Notes under the pieces: generated by a model
Told to the model about the DNA's origin: nothing
Database searches by the model: none
What the model saw: the letters and a program-made list of their open reading frames with translations, nothing else
Shown: positions 17,015 to 25,513 of the stretch, one piece after another
Position numbering within the stretch: position 1 is the stretch's first letter
Layout of the letters: each line of letters starts with the position of its first letter
Origin: Sphingomonas sp. NFR15
GTDB lineage: Bacteria; Pseudomonadota; Alphaproteobacteria; Sphingomonadales; Sphingomonadaceae
Direction of reading: 5' to 3'
Assembly (NCBI RefSeq): GCF_900103265.1
Contig: NZ_FMWX01000012.1
Coordinates: 1 to 64,000 of the forward strand
Length of the DNA: 64,000 nt
Made by a program: the position numbers and the translations under genes

Positions 17015-17740
17015 TTACTCCACCACGGCCGCGGCGTCAGCCTCGGCGGTCTGCGAGCCGCCACGGCCCAGCAGATCGGCGATCTTCTTGCCACGACGCT
17101 GCGCGACCGCCTTGGGGCTGGTCTGCGAGGTCAGCGCCTCGAAGGTTGCGCGGATCATGTTGTACGGGTTCGACGTGCCGACCGACTTCGTCACCACGTC
17201 GGCGACGCCGAGCGATTCGAACACGGCGCGCATCGGGCCGCCCGCAATGATGCCGGTGCCCTGCGGCGCCGAGCGCAGCGTGACGAGACCGGCACCGAAA
17301 TGGCCGTTGCCGTCATGATGCAGCGTGCGGCCTTCCTTGAGCGGAACGCGGACCATCGCCTTCTTGGCGGCAGCCGTCGCCTTGGAAATGGCTTCCGGCA
17401 CTTCGCGCGCCTTGCCATGACCGAAGCCGACCCGGCCCTTGCCGTCGCCGACAACGACCAGCGCCGCGAAGCCGAAGCGCTTGCCGCCCTTCACCGTCTT
17501 CGAGACGCGGTTGATGTGGACCAGCTTCTCGATCAGCTCTTCGCCACCGTCGTCGGCACCCGGACCACCACGGCCACGGTTGTCACGACCGCCGCGATTG
17601 TCGCGACCGCCACGGTTGTTGCCGCCGCCCGGGCCGCCACGACCACGGCCGCCACGCGGACCACGGTTCTGCGGCGCTTCGGCGGTGCCGGCCTCGGCCG
17701 GAGCGCCTTCCTGCGACTGGATTTCGTTGGTGTCGGCCAT
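17015..17740 (-). CDS. rpsE: 30S ribosomal protein S5 with Gly/Arg-rich N-terminal extension
   Basis: S5 contributes to decoding fidelity and the mRNA entry site. The core begins near residue 68 with ELIEKLVHINRVSKTVKGGK and includes GFGHGKAREVPEAI. Upstream lies an unusual extension: residues 1-25 are acidic and Ala-rich, and residues 26-60 contain repeated Arg-Gly-Gly and Arg-Asp-Asn-Arg-Gly units, an RGG-type low-complexity tract. Total length is 241, against about 167 in E. coli. The ATG at 17740 lies two bases after the rplR stop, so the extension is very likely translated. RGG tracts commonly bind RNA; a role here is inference. Confidence 0.97.
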   Translation of the reverse strand: MADTNEIQSQEGAPAEAGTAEAPQNRGPRGGRGRGGPGGGNNRGGRDNRGGRDNRGRGGPGADDGGEELIEKLVHINRVSKTVKGGKRFGFAALVVVGDGKGRVGFGHGKAREVPEAISKATAAAKKAMVRVPLKEGRTLHHDGNGHFGAGLVTLRSAPQGTGIIAGGPMRAVFESLGVADVVTKSVGTSNPYNMIRATFEALTSQTSPKAVAQRRGKKIADLLGRGGSQTAEADAAAVVE

Positions 17741-17742
17741 TC

Positions 17743-18102
17743 TTAAAACTCCAATCCGGCTTCACGCGCGGCAGTCGCCAGCGCCTTGACGCGACCGTGG
17801 AACAGGAAGCCGCCGCGATCGAACACGACCTGCGTCACGCCAGCGGCCTTCGCCGCCTCGGCGACGCGCGTGCCGACCGCCGTCGCCGCGTCGATGTTGG
17901 CGCCGGACGTGCCGCGCACGTCCTTCTCCAGCGTCGAGGCCGAAGCGATGGTGCGGCCTTCCGCATCGTCGATCACCTGCGCATAGATGTGCTTGCCCGA
18001 GCGATGCACCGAAAGGCGCGGCCGGCCTCCGCTGCGCGCACGCAGCGCGGAACGGTTGCGGCGACGCCGCTTCTCGAAGAGAGACATACCCTTGGTCGAC
18101 AT
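17743..18102 (-). CDS. rplR: 50S ribosomal protein L18
   Basis: Binds 5S rRNA in the central protuberance. The 119 residues include RRRRNRSALRARSGGRPRLS, SGKHIYAQVIDD and the C-terminal FDRGGFLFHGRVKALA block. Start and stop codons overlap with rplF by one base, indicating translational coupling. Confidence 0.98.
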   Translation of the reverse strand: MSTKGMSLFEKRRRRNRSALRARSGGRPRLSVHRSGKHIYAQVIDDAEGRTIASASTLEKDVRGTSGANIDAATAVGTRVAEAAKAAGVTQVVFDRGGFLFHGRVKALATAAREAGLEF

Positions 18103-18635
18103 TACTTCTTTTTCCCTTCCTTGCGGAAGATGAACTCGCCGTCGTACTTGATGCCCTTGCCCTTGTACGGCTCGGGCTTACGCCAGCGACGGACTTCTGC
18201 GGCGAGCTGACCGACCTTCTGCTTGTCGGCGCCCGAAATCTCGACCGTCGTGTTGTCCGGGGTCTTGACCTCAAGACCTTCCGGCACGTCGATGTTGACG
18301 TCGTGGCTGTAGCCGAGCTTCAGGTTGAGCACCTTGCCCTGCGCGGCGGCGCGGTAGCCCACGCCGTTGATCAGCAGCTTCTTGGTGAAGCCCGTCGTCA
18401 CGCCGGTGATGAGGTTCTGCACCATCGTGCGCTGCATGCCCCAGAAGGCACGCGCAGCCTTGCTGTCATTGGCCGGTTGCACCGAAATGCCGCCATCCTC
18501 CAGCGTGTAGGTGATCTCTTCACGAAGCGAGAGACTGAGGGTGCCCTTCGGCCCCTTCACGTTCAGCTTGCCGCCGTCGATCGTCGCGGTGACACCGCTC
18601 GGGATCGCGACCGGCTTTTTACCGATGCGGCTCAT
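18102..18635 (-). CDS. rplF: 50S ribosomal protein L6
   Basis: Large-subunit protein near the factor-binding site. The N-terminus MSRIGKKPVAIPSGVTATID and the C-terminal motif RRWRKPEPYKGKGIKYDGE are diagnostic. The length of 177 matches the family. It overlaps both neighbours (rpsH and rplR) by one base. Confidence 0.98.
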   Translation of the reverse strand: MSRIGKKPVAIPSGVTATIDGGKLNVKGPKGTLSLSLREEITYTLEDGGISVQPANDSKAARAFWGMQRTMVQNLITGVTTGFTKKLLINGVGYRAAAQGKVLNLKLGYSHDVNIDVPEGLEVKTPDNTTVEISGADKQKVGQLAAEVRRWRKPEPYKGKGIKYDGEFIFRKEGKKK

Positions 18636-19030
18636 CAGAATACCTCCGCCAGCACTTCGCCGCCGACGTTCTGCTCGCGCGCTTCCGCGTCGGAGAGAAC
18701 GCCCTTCGGCGTCGAAACGATCGTGATGCCGAGGCCGTTCATGACGCGCGGCAGTTCGGTAGACCCCGAATAGACGCGGCGGCCGGGCTTCGAGACGCGC
18801 GCGACGTGCTTGATCGCGGGCTGGCCCTCGAAATACTTCAGCTCGATGCGGATGCCCGCAGCCGGGCCCATCTGCTCTTCGCTGTAGCCACGGATGTAGC
18901 CCTCGCGCTGGAGCACGTCGAGCACGCGGACACGCAGCTTGGAGCCCGGCGTCAGGACCGAGTCCTTGCGCGCGCGCTGGCCGTTGCGGATGCGGGTGAG
19001 CATATCACCCAGGGGATCGGTCAATGCCAT
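18635..19030 (-). CDS. rpsH: 30S ribosomal protein S8
   Basis: Binds the central domain of 16S rRNA and, in E. coli, represses the spc operon by binding its mRNA. The N-terminus is MALTDPLGDMLTRIRNGQRA and the C-terminus STPKGVLSDAEAREQNVGGE. It has 131 residues. Autoregulation here is plausible but no regulatory structure was identified. Confidence 0.98.
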   Translation of the reverse strand: MALTDPLGDMLTRIRNGQRARKDSVLTPGSKLRVRVLDVLQREGYIRGYSEEQMGPAAGIRIELKYFEGQPAIKHVARVSKPGRRVYSGSTELPRVMNGLGITIVSTPKGVLSDAEAREQNVGGEVLAEVF

Positions 19031-19040
19031 CTCGTGATCC

Positions 19041-19346
19041 TTACCAGCTCGACTTCGTGACGCCCGGGATCATGCCCTTGTTGGCCAGATCACGAAGCTG
19101 CACGCGGCAGAGGCGGAACTTGCGGTAGTAAGCGCGGGGACGACCCGTCAGCTCGCACCGGTTGCGAATGCGCGTCGGATTGCCGTTGCGCGGAATCTCA
19201 GCCATTTTGAGGCGCGCGATCATACGCTCGCCATCGTCGAGCGTCGCGTCGGCGGCGATCGCCTTGAGCTTCGCGTAGCGGCCGGCGTACTTCTTGACGA
19301 GCAGCTTGCGACGCTCGTTCTTGTTGATCGAACTCAGCTTTGCCAT
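19041..19346 (-). CDS. rpsN: 30S ribosomal protein S14 (zinc-free type)
   Basis: The 101 residues starting MAKLSSINKNERRKLLVKKY contain RCELTGRPRAYYRKFRLCRV. The long form without the four zinc cysteines is usual for alphaproteobacteria. The start at 19346 lies one base after the rplE stop; an 11-residue upstream frame overlaps rplE and is not used. Confidence 0.98.
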   Translation of the reverse strand: MAKLSSINKNERRKLLVKKYAGRYAKLKAIAADATLDDGERMIARLKMAEIPRNGNPTRIRNRCELTGRPRAYYRKFRLCRVQLRDLANKGMIPGVTKSSW

Positions 19347-19347
19347 C

Positions 19348-19929
19348 TTATGCCGCCTTCTTTTCTGCGTCGGCTTCAATCGGGAACGGGAAACCGAACA
19401 GACGGAGCAGCTCGCGCGCTTCGTCGTCGGTCTTCGCCGTCGTCGCGACGATCACGTCCATGCCGCGGATCTGATCGACCTGGTCGTAGCTGATTTCCGG
19501 GAAAATCAACTGCTCCTTGAGGCCGCAGGCATAGTTGCCGCGCCCGTCGAAGCTCTTGTCGCTCAGCCCACGGAAATCGCGGACGCGCGGCAGCGCGATC
19601 GTGATGAAGCGATCGAGGAACTCGTACATGCGCTCGCGACGCAGCGTGACCTTCACGCCGATCGGCATGCCTTCACGCAGCTTGAACTGCGCGATCGACT
19701 TCTTCGCCTTGGTGACGACGGGCTTCTGGCCGGCGATCAGCTCCATCTCGGACGCCGCCTTGTCGACCTTCTTCTTGTCCTGCGTCGCCTCGCCAACGCC
19801 CATGTTCAGGACGATCTTATCGATGCGCGGAACTTCCATCGCGTTCTTGTAACCGAACTTGTCGGTCATCGCCTTGACGATCTTGTCGTCATACAGGCCC
19901 TTCAGCCGGGGCTTATAGGCATCAGCCAC
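19348..19929 (-). CDS. rplE: 50S ribosomal protein L5
   Basis: Binds 5S rRNA and contacts P-site tRNA. The segments IDKIVLNMGVGEA and VTLRRERMYEFLDRFITIAL are diagnostic. The length of 193 is slightly longer than E. coli (179) because of a C-terminal tail ending in ADAEKKAA. The start overlaps the rplX stop by eight bases. Confidence 0.98.
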   Translation of the reverse strand: MADAYKPRLKGLYDDKIVKAMTDKFGYKNAMEVPRIDKIVLNMGVGEATQDKKKVDKAASEMELIAGQKPVVTKAKKSIAQFKLREGMPIGVKVTLRRERMYEFLDRFITIALPRVRDFRGLSDKSFDGRGNYACGLKEQLIFPEISYDQVDQIRGMDVIVATTAKTDDEARELLRLFGFPFPIEADAEKKAA

Positions 19930-20239
19930 TGATCTTCTCCCCGGTCTTGACGGCGACGCGGACCTTCTTGCCGTCCTGGGTCTCGAAACGGACGCGCGTC
20001 GGCTTGCCGTCGGCGGTCACGTGCGCGACCTTGGAGACGTGCAGCGGCGCTTCGGCGCGCTTCAGGCCACCCTGCGGGTCGCCCTGGGTCGGCTTGGTGT
20101 GACGGACGTGGACGTTGATGCCCGAGACGACGACCTTGCCGTCCTTCGGGAATGCCTGCGTCACTTCGCCGGTGCGGCCCTTGTCCTTGCCGGACAGGAC
20201 GATCACGCGGTCACCCTTCTTGATCTTTGCGGCGGCCAT
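19922..20239 (-). CDS. rplX: 50S ribosomal protein L24
   Basis: Assembly-initiator protein of the large subunit, with a KOW domain. It starts MAAAKIKKGDRVIVLSGKDK (ATG 20239) and has 105 residues. The KOW motif GDRVIVLSGKDKGRTGEV and the segment INVHVRHTKPTQGDPQGG are clear. The start codon overlaps the rplN stop (TAATG). The longer frame upstream is a shadow of rplN. Confidence 0.98.
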   Translation of the reverse strand: MAAAKIKKGDRVIVLSGKDKGRTGEVTQAFPKDGKVVVSGINVHVRHTKPTQGDPQGGLKRAEAPLHVSKVAHVTADGKPTRVRFETQDGKKVRVAVKTGEKISG

Positions 20240-20607
20240 TACAGCACCTCCGGCGCGAGCGAGATGATCTTCATGTGCTTCTTGCCGCGCAGTTCGCGCA
20301 CGACCGGGCCAAAGATACGGGTGCCGATCGGCTCCTCGTTCTTGTTGACCAGCACCGCGGCGTTGCCGTCGAAGCGGATCACCGAACCGTCGGCGCGGCG
20401 AATGTCCTTCGCCGTACGCACGATCACGGCACGATGCACGTCGCCCTTCTTCACGCGGCCACGGGGGGCAGCTTCCTTGACGCTGACGACGATGATGTCG
20501 CCGACGCTGGCAGTACGGCGCTTGGAACCCCCAAGCACCTTGATGCACATGACCCGCTTCGCGCCGCTGTTGTCAGCGACGTCGAGATTGGACTGCATCT
20601 GGATCAT
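20239..20607 (-). CDS. rplN: 50S ribosomal protein L14
   Basis: Binds 23S rRNA near bridge B8. The 122 residues start MIQMQSNLDVADNSGAKRVM and end ISLAPEVL, the canonical ends. It is preceded by a 59-nt gap after rpsQ, the usual junction of S10 and spc operons. No terminator is seen, so the two appear continuous. Confidence 0.99.
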   Translation of the reverse strand: MIQMQSNLDVADNSGAKRVMCIKVLGGSKRRTASVGDIIVVSVKEAAPRGRVKKGDVHRAVIVRTAKDIRRADGSVIRFDGNAAVLVNKNEEPIGTRIFGPVVRELRGKKHMKIISLAPEVL

Positions 20608-20666
20608 AGATCCGCTTCCTTCTCATATGGGGCCGATACCGACCGGACCCCGCCTAAAAGTGACGC

Positions 20667-20939
20667 TTACGCGTCGACGTCGACCCGTTCCGGCGTCGCA
20701 TGGGTGTTCACCCGATCGATCACCTTCCAGGTCTTCAGCTTGGAGATCGGCGCGGTCTCTTCGATGCGCACCGTTTCACCCTGCTTGTACTCGTTCGCCT
20801 CGTCATGGGCGTGGTACTTCTTCGAGCGGCGGATGATCTTGCCGTAGAGCGCGTGCTTGACCTTGCGCTCCACGTTCACGACCACCGTCTTGTCGCCCTT
20901 GTCCGAGACGATCAGTCCCGTGAGCACGCGCTTCGGCAT
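20667..20939 (-). CDS. rpsQ: 30S ribosomal protein S17
   Basis: Primary 16S rRNA-binding protein. It starts MPKRVLTGLIVSDKGDKTVV at 20939. The segment SKKYHAHDEANEYKQGETVRI is diagnostic. It has 90 residues. It is the last gene of the S10 cluster, 10 nt after rpmC. Confidence 0.98.
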   Translation of the reverse strand: MPKRVLTGLIVSDKGDKTVVVNVERKVKHALYGKIIRRSKKYHAHDEANEYKQGETVRIEETAPISKLKTWKVIDRVNTHATPERVDVDA

Positions 20940-20949
20940 GTCTAAATCC

Positions 20950-21156
20950 TTACTTGGCGGCCGCGTCGCGCGAGCGAGCGGTCTGCAGCGTCTTGATACG
21001 GGCGATGTCACGGCGGACTTCGCGAACCCGGCTCGGCTTTTCGAGCTGGTTGGTCGCGGCCTGGAAGCGGAGGTTGAACGCCTCGCGCTTCAGGTTGCCG
21101 AGTTCCTCGACCAACTGGTCTTCGGACTTCGCCTTCAAATCGTCGATCCGTGCCAT
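20950..21156 (-). CDS. rpmC: 50S ribosomal protein L29
   Basis: Small two-helix protein at the tunnel exit, contacting SRP and trigger factor. The 68 residues starting MARIDDLKAKSEDQLVEELG contain LKREAFNLRFQAATNQLEKP. The ATG at 21156 lies one base after the rplP stop. Confidence 0.98.
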   Translation of the reverse strand: MARIDDLKAKSEDQLVEELGNLKREAFNLRFQAATNQLEKPSRVREVRRDIARIKTLQTARSRDAAAK

Positions 21157-21157
21157 A

Positions 21158-21592
21158 TTACACGACTCCCAGATGCGAGGTGTCGCCGAGACGGGCAACG
21201 ACCTTAACCTTGATCGGCAGCTTCATCGCCGCGCGGCTGAACGCGACCGCGGCGATCTCGCCGGGCACACCGTCCAGTTCGAACAGGATGCGGCCGGGCT
21301 TGACGCGCGCCGCCCAGAATTCCGGCGAACCCTTGCCCGAGCCCATGCGGACTTCGGCGGGCTTGCCCGAGACCGGCACGTCGGGGAACACGCGGATCCA
21401 CAAACGCCCCTGGCGCTTGATGTGGCGCGTGATCGCGCGGCGAGCCGCTTCGATCTGGCGGGCGGTGAGCCGGTCCGGCTCCATCGCCTTCAGGCCGTAA
21501 GACCCGAAGTTGAGCGTGGTGCCGCCCTTGGCGTCGCCGTGAATGCGGCCCTTGAAGGCCTTACGGAACTTGGTCTTTTTCGGTTGCAGCAT
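21158..21592 (-). CDS. rplP: 50S ribosomal protein L16
   Basis: Organises the A-site tRNA region. The 144 residues start MLQPKKTKFRKAFKGRIHGD and contain RQIEAARRAITRHIKRQGRL and the conserved PVSGKPAEVRMGSGKG. Standard position between rpsC and rpmC. Confidence 0.98.
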   Translation of the reverse strand: MLQPKKTKFRKAFKGRIHGDAKGGTTLNFGSYGLKAMEPDRLTARQIEAARRAITRHIKRQGRLWIRVFPDVPVSGKPAEVRMGSGKGSPEFWAARVKPGRILFELDGVPGEIAAVAFSRAAMKLPIKVKVVARLGDTSHLGVV

Positions 21593-21602
21593 GAGTCAGT
21601 CC

Positions 21603-22310
21603 TTAGCGGCGGTCGTCGCGCGCGGGGCGCACGCCGGAGGTCTGAGCCTCCATCATGATGCGCTCCTGCGCGAGCGGGTCATGGCCGAGGATCTCACCCT
21701 TGAAGATCCAGACCTTGACGCCGCAGACGCCATAGGCGGTGTGCGCCTGCGCTTCGGCATAATCGACGTTCGCGCGCAGCGTGTGGAGCGGCACCCGGCC
21801 CTCGCGATACCATTCGGTCCGCGCGATCTCGGCGCCGCCGAGGCGGCCGCCGCAGTTGATCCGGATACCCTCGGCACCGAGCCGCATCGCCGACTGCACC
21901 GCGCGCTTCATGGCGCGACGGAACGCGATACGACGCTCGAGCTGATCGGCGATGCCCTGCGCCACGAGCTTCGAATCGACTTCCGGCTTGCGGATCTCGA
22001 CGATGTTCAGCGACACGTCCGACGAGGTCATCGCGCCGAGCTTCTTGCGAAGCTTCTCGATGTCCGCGCCCTTCTTGCCGATGATGACGCCCGGACGCGC
22101 GGCATAGATCGACACGCGGCACAGCTTGGCCGGACGCTCGATCACCACCTTGGAGATCGCCGCCTGCGGCAGCGTCTTCATGATGTACTGGCGCATCTTG
22201 AGGTCTTCGAGGAGAAGACGGCCGTAGTCGGCGCCCTCCGCGTACCAGCGGCTGTCCCAGGTGCGGTTGATCTGCAGGCGCAGACCGATCGGGTTCGATT
22301 TCTGACCCAT
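21603..22310 (-). CDS. rpsC: 30S ribosomal protein S3
   Basis: Small-subunit head protein at the mRNA entry channel, with intrinsic helicase contribution. The N-terminus MGQKSNPIGLRLQINRTWDS is followed by a KH domain (ARPGVIIGKKGADIEKLR). The C-terminal domain contains IRINCGGRLGGAEIARTEWY. It has 235 residues and overlaps rplV by one base. Confidence 0.99.
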   Translation of the reverse strand: MGQKSNPIGLRLQINRTWDSRWYAEGADYGRLLLEDLKMRQYIMKTLPQAAISKVVIERPAKLCRVSIYAARPGVIIGKKGADIEKLRKKLGAMTSSDVSLNIVEIRKPEVDSKLVAQGIADQLERRIAFRRAMKRAVQSAMRLGAEGIRINCGGRLGGAEIARTEWYREGRVPLHTLRANVDYAEAQAHTAYGVCGVKVWIFKGEILGHDPLAQERIMMEAQTSGVRPARDDRR

Positions 22311-22687
22311 TATGCTTCTTCCTGCTCGCGCACGACGATGCGCAGACGGCTGAACGGCTTTAGGATGCGGGTCGACTTGCCGCGACCGCGCGTGGCGAAC
22401 CGCTTCATCACGATCGACTTGCCAACCGAAGCCTCGGCGACGACGAGCGCGTCGACATCGAGGTTGTGGTTGTTCTCGGCGTTGGCGATGGCCGAGGCCA
22501 GCACCTTGCGCGCGTCGATGGCCATGCCCTTGGTCGAGAACTGCAGGATGTTCATCGCATCGCCGACCTTCTTGCCGCGAATGAGCGCGGCGACGAGGCC
22601 GAGCTTCTGCGCGGAACCACGGATCTGCGTGCCGACCGAGAGAGCTTCCTTCTCACCGACCTTGCGGGGGGATTTCGGCTTAGACAT
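22310..22687 (-). CDS. rplV: 50S ribosomal protein L22
   Basis: Lines the exit tunnel; its beta-hairpin is a site of macrolide-resistance changes. The 125 residues contain QKLGLVAALIRGKKVGDAMN and the hairpin region MKRFATRGRGKSTRILKPFS. It shares one base with each neighbour. Confidence 0.98.
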   Translation of the reverse strand: MSKPKSPRKVGEKEALSVGTQIRGSAQKLGLVAALIRGKKVGDAMNILQFSTKGMAIDARKVLASAIANAENNHNLDVDALVVAEASVGKSIVMKRFATRGRGKSTRILKPFSRLRIVVREQEEA

Positions 22688-22962
22688 CAGCGCTTGCCCT
22701 TCTTGTCCGCGGCATGGCCGGGGAAATAGCGCGTCGGCGCGAACTCGCCGAGCTTCATGCCCACCATGTCCTCGTTGACGGAGACCGGCACGAACTTGCG
22801 GCCGTTATAGACGCTGAACGTGAGGCCGACGAACTGCGGCAGAATCGTCGAGCGGCGCGACCAGGTCTTGATCGCACCACGCGCATTGGTTTCCTGCGCG
22901 GTTTCTGCCTTCTTCAGCAGATGAAGGTCCACGAACGGACCCTTCCAGACGGAACGAGCCAT
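22687..22962 (-). CDS. rpsS: 30S ribosomal protein S19
   Basis: Head protein that forms a complex with S13. The 91 residues start MARSVWKGPFVDLHLLKKAE and contain TWSRRSTILPQFVGLTF-like and VYNGRKFVPVSVNEDMVGMK blocks. It is three bases downstream of rplB. Confidence 0.98.
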   Translation of the reverse strand: MARSVWKGPFVDLHLLKKAETAQETNARGAIKTWSRRSTILPQFVGLTFSVYNGRKFVPVSVNEDMVGMKLGEFAPTRYFPGHAADKKGKR

Positions 22963-22965
22963 CGT

Positions 22966-23817
22966 TTAGCCCTTCTTCTTCGCGTGACGCGACCGGATGA
23001 TCATCTTGTCGGTCGACTTGTTGTGACGGGTGCGCGCACCCTTGGTCGGCTTGCCCCACGGCGTGACCGGATGACGGCCACCCGAGGTCCGGCCTTCACC
23101 ACCGCCGTGCGGATGGTCGACCGGGTTCTTCGCGACGCCGCGCGTCAGCGGGCGGATGCCCAGCCAGCGGTTACGGCCGGCCTTGGCGAGATTGGTGTTG
23201 CCGTTGTCGGGGTTCGACACCGCACCGATCGTGGCCATGCAGCCTGCGTGGATATAGCGCTGCTCGCCCGAGTTGAGGCGGATCATCACCATGCCCTTGT
23301 CGCGGCCGACGACCTGCACATAGGTGCCGGCCGAGCGCGCGAGCTGACCACCCTTACCGGGCTTCATCTCGACATTGTGAACGATCGTGCCGACCGGGAT
23401 CTGGCCGAGCTCCATCGCATTGCCGGGCTTCACGTCAGTCTTCTTGCCGGCGATCACCTTGTCGCCGACCGCGAGACGCTGCGGCGCGATGATGTAAGCC
23501 TGATTGACCTTGCCCGCGGCATCGGCGCCATAGTTGATGAGCGCGATGAACGCGGTGCGGTTGGGATCATATTCGATCCGCTCGACCGTGCCTTCGACAT
23601 CCCACAGGCGGCGCTTGAAATCGATGATACGATAGCGCTGCTTGTGGCCGCCGGCGATGCCGCGCGACGTGACATGGCCCTTGTTGTTGCGACCACCGGT
23701 CTTGCGCTTGCCTTCGGTCAGCGCCTTGACGGGGCCGCCCTTGTGCAGGCCGGAACGGTCGACCAGGATGAGACCACGGCGCGCCGGGCTCGTCGGGTTA
23801 TAATGCTTCAATGCCAT
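22966..23817 (-). CDS. rplB: 50S ribosomal protein L2
   Basis: Needed for subunit association and close to the peptidyl-transferase centre. The conserved C-terminal block around HPHGGGEGRTSGGRHPVTPW contains the functional histidine. The N-terminus MALKHYNPTSPARRGLILVD is typical. The length of 283 is slightly above the usual 273-278. Confidence 0.99.
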   Translation of the reverse strand: MALKHYNPTSPARRGLILVDRSGLHKGGPVKALTEGKRKTGGRNNKGHVTSRGIAGGHKQRYRIIDFKRRLWDVEGTVERIEYDPNRTAFIALINYGADAAGKVNQAYIIAPQRLAVGDKVIAGKKTDVKPGNAMELGQIPVGTIVHNVEMKPGKGGQLARSAGTYVQVVGRDKGMVMIRLNSGEQRYIHAGCMATIGAVSNPDNGNTNLAKAGRNRWLGIRPLTRGVAKNPVDHPHGGGEGRTSGGRHPVTPWGKPTKGARTRHNKSTDKMIIRSRHAKKKG

Positions 23818-23821
23818 CGGA

Positions 23822-24136
23822 TCAGATCCCCGTCGTCACGTCGATGGACTGGCCGTCCTTCAACGTCACGATCGCTTTCTTGACGTCCGAGCGCGTATAG
23901 TCCGCGCCCTTCCACTTCTTGGTCTTGCCCTTCTGGACAATGGTGTTCACGCCAGTGACGTTCACCCCGAACAGCGCCTCGACCGCAGCCTTGATCTCAG
24001 GCTTGGTGGCATCGTTCGCGACCTTGAACACGACGGCGTTGTGCTCGGAGAGCAGGGTCGCCTTTTCGGTGATGTGCGGCGCAACGATCACGTCATAGTG
24101 ACGGATCGCAATATCGCCCTTCTGCTTCTTAGCCAT
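23822..24136 (-). CDS. rplW: 50S ribosomal protein L23
   Basis: Docking site for trigger factor and SRP at the tunnel exit. The 104 residues from MAKKQKGDIAIRHYDVIVAP (ATG 24136) contain HITEKATLLSEHNAVVFKVA and KPEIKAAVEALFGVNVTGVN. It overlaps rplD by eight bases. Confidence 0.98.
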   Translation of the reverse strand: MAKKQKGDIAIRHYDVIVAPHITEKATLLSEHNAVVFKVANDATKPEIKAAVEALFGVNVTGVNTIVQKGKTKKWKGADYTRSDVKKAIVTLKDGQSIDVTTGI

Positions 24137-24755
24137 TGAAGCGCGCCTCCAGCTTTTCAACGGCAGCGCGGGTGAGAACCAGCGTGTCGTGCTTCAGAAT
24201 GTCGTAGACGTTGGCGCCGGCGGCCGGCAGCACGTTGATCGTCGACAGGTTGCCCGCGGCGAGCGCGAACGTCGTCTCGACCGTGTCACCGTCGATGACC
24301 AGCGCCGTCTTGCCGGTGCCGAGCTTCGCCCAGTCGGCGATCAGCGTCTTGGTCTTGCCCTCGGCAACCGCGAGGCTGTCCAGAACGACCAGCGAGCCGG
24401 CCTTGGCGTGGCTGCTGAGCGCCATCTTGAGACCGAGCGCGCGGATCTTCTTGTTCAGCGACGGATTGAAGTCGCGGGTCCGCTGACCGTGCGCCTTACC
24501 ACCGCCGATGAACACCGGAGCCCGGCGATCGCCGTGACGGGCGGTACCGCCACCCTTCTGGCGACCGAACTTCTTGCCCGAGCGCGCCACGTCGGCGCGC
24601 TCACGCGTGCCGCTGGCCGTCGCACGGCGCTTCTCGAGCTGCCAGGTGACGACGCGGTGAAGAATGTCACCACGCGGGTCGAGGCCGAAGACCTCGTCGT
24701 TGAGCTCGATATCGCTGTCCGCGGTACCGGCGAAGGATTGAAGCTTAACCTTCAC
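24129..24755 (-). CDS. rplD: 50S ribosomal protein L4
   Basis: Tunnel protein; in E. coli it represses the S10 operon through its leader. The 208 residues show KFGRQKGGGTARHGDRRAPV and FIGGGKAHGQRTRDF, the long loop that reaches the exit tunnel. It is two bases downstream of rplC. No S10-type leader was identified here. Confidence 0.98.
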   Translation of the reverse strand: MKVKLQSFAGTADSDIELNDEVFGLDPRGDILHRVVTWQLEKRRATASGTRERADVARSGKKFGRQKGGGTARHGDRRAPVFIGGGKAHGQRTRDFNPSLNKKIRALGLKMALSSHAKAGSLVVLDSLAVAEGKTKTLIADWAKLGTGKTALVIDGDTVETTFALAAGNLSTINVLPAAGANVYDILKHDTLVLTRAAVEKLEARFNG

Positions 24756-24757
24756 GA

Positions 24758-25513
24758 TCAGCCCTCCTGGCCGTCGGTGGCCGCTGCATCGTCCACCGTC
24801 TCGGCGGGCGTCTCTGCGGGCGCATCGTTGTTGTTCTGAGCGGCCTTGAGGCCGGCGGGGTACGGAGCGGCAGCCGGACGAGCGACCTTGACCGCGTCCT
24901 TGACGAGCAGCCAGCCGCCCTTCGAGCCGGGCACCGAGCCCTTGACGAAGATCAGGCCGCGCTCGACGTCGGTCGAGACGATCTCGAGGTTCTGCTGGGT
25001 GCGCTGCGCGTCACCCATGTGGCCGGCCATCTTCTTGTTCTTGAAGACCTTGCCCGGATCCTGGCGCTGACCGGTCGAACCGAGCGAGCGGTGCGAGACC
25101 GAGACACCGTGCGTCGCGCGCAGACCGCCGAAGCCCCAGCGCTTCATACCGCCCTGGAAGCCCTTGCCCTGCGTGTAGCCCTGAACGTCGACGATCTGGC
25201 CAGCGACATAGTGATCGGCCGAAATTTCGGCGCCGACTTCGAGGACGGCGTCCTCGGCGACACGGAATTCACGGACGATCGCCTTGGGCTCGACTTCGGA
25301 CTTGCCGAAGTGGCCGCGCTGGGGCTTCGAAACGTTCTTTGCTTTGGCAACGCCAGCGCCCAACTGGACGGCGACATATCCATCACGATCGGCCTCGCGA
25401 ACGGCCACGACCTGGAGATTGTCGAGCTGCAGAACCGTGACCGGCACGTGCCGGCCATCGTCCTGGAACAGACGCGTCATCCCCATCTTCTTCGCGATCA
25501 CGCCAGTGCGCAT
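24758..25513 (-). CDS. rplC: 50S ribosomal protein L3 with acidic C-terminal tail
   Basis: Assembly-initiator protein near the peptidyl-transferase centre. It starts MRTGVIAKKMGMTRLFQDDG (ATG 25513), with GGAAAGGGA as ribosome-binding site upstream; an extra six codons upstream are less likely. GVSVSHRSLGSTGQRQDPGK is the L3 loop containing the glutamine that is methylated in other bacteria. After about residue 211 comes a ~40-residue Ala/Glu/Asp-rich tail, making 251 residues against ~209 in E. coli. Confidence 0.98.
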   Translation of the reverse strand: MRTGVIAKKMGMTRLFQDDGRHVPVTVLQLDNLQVVAVREADRDGYVAVQLGAGVAKAKNVSKPQRGHFGKSEVEPKAIVREFRVAEDAVLEVGAEISADHYVAGQIVDVQGYTQGKGFQGGMKRWGFGGLRATHGVSVSHRSLGSTGQRQDPGKVFKNKKMAGHMGDAQRTQQNLEIVSTDVERGLIFVKGSVPGSKGGWLLVKDAVKVARPAAAPYPAGLKAAQNNNDAPAETPAETVDDAAATDGQEG

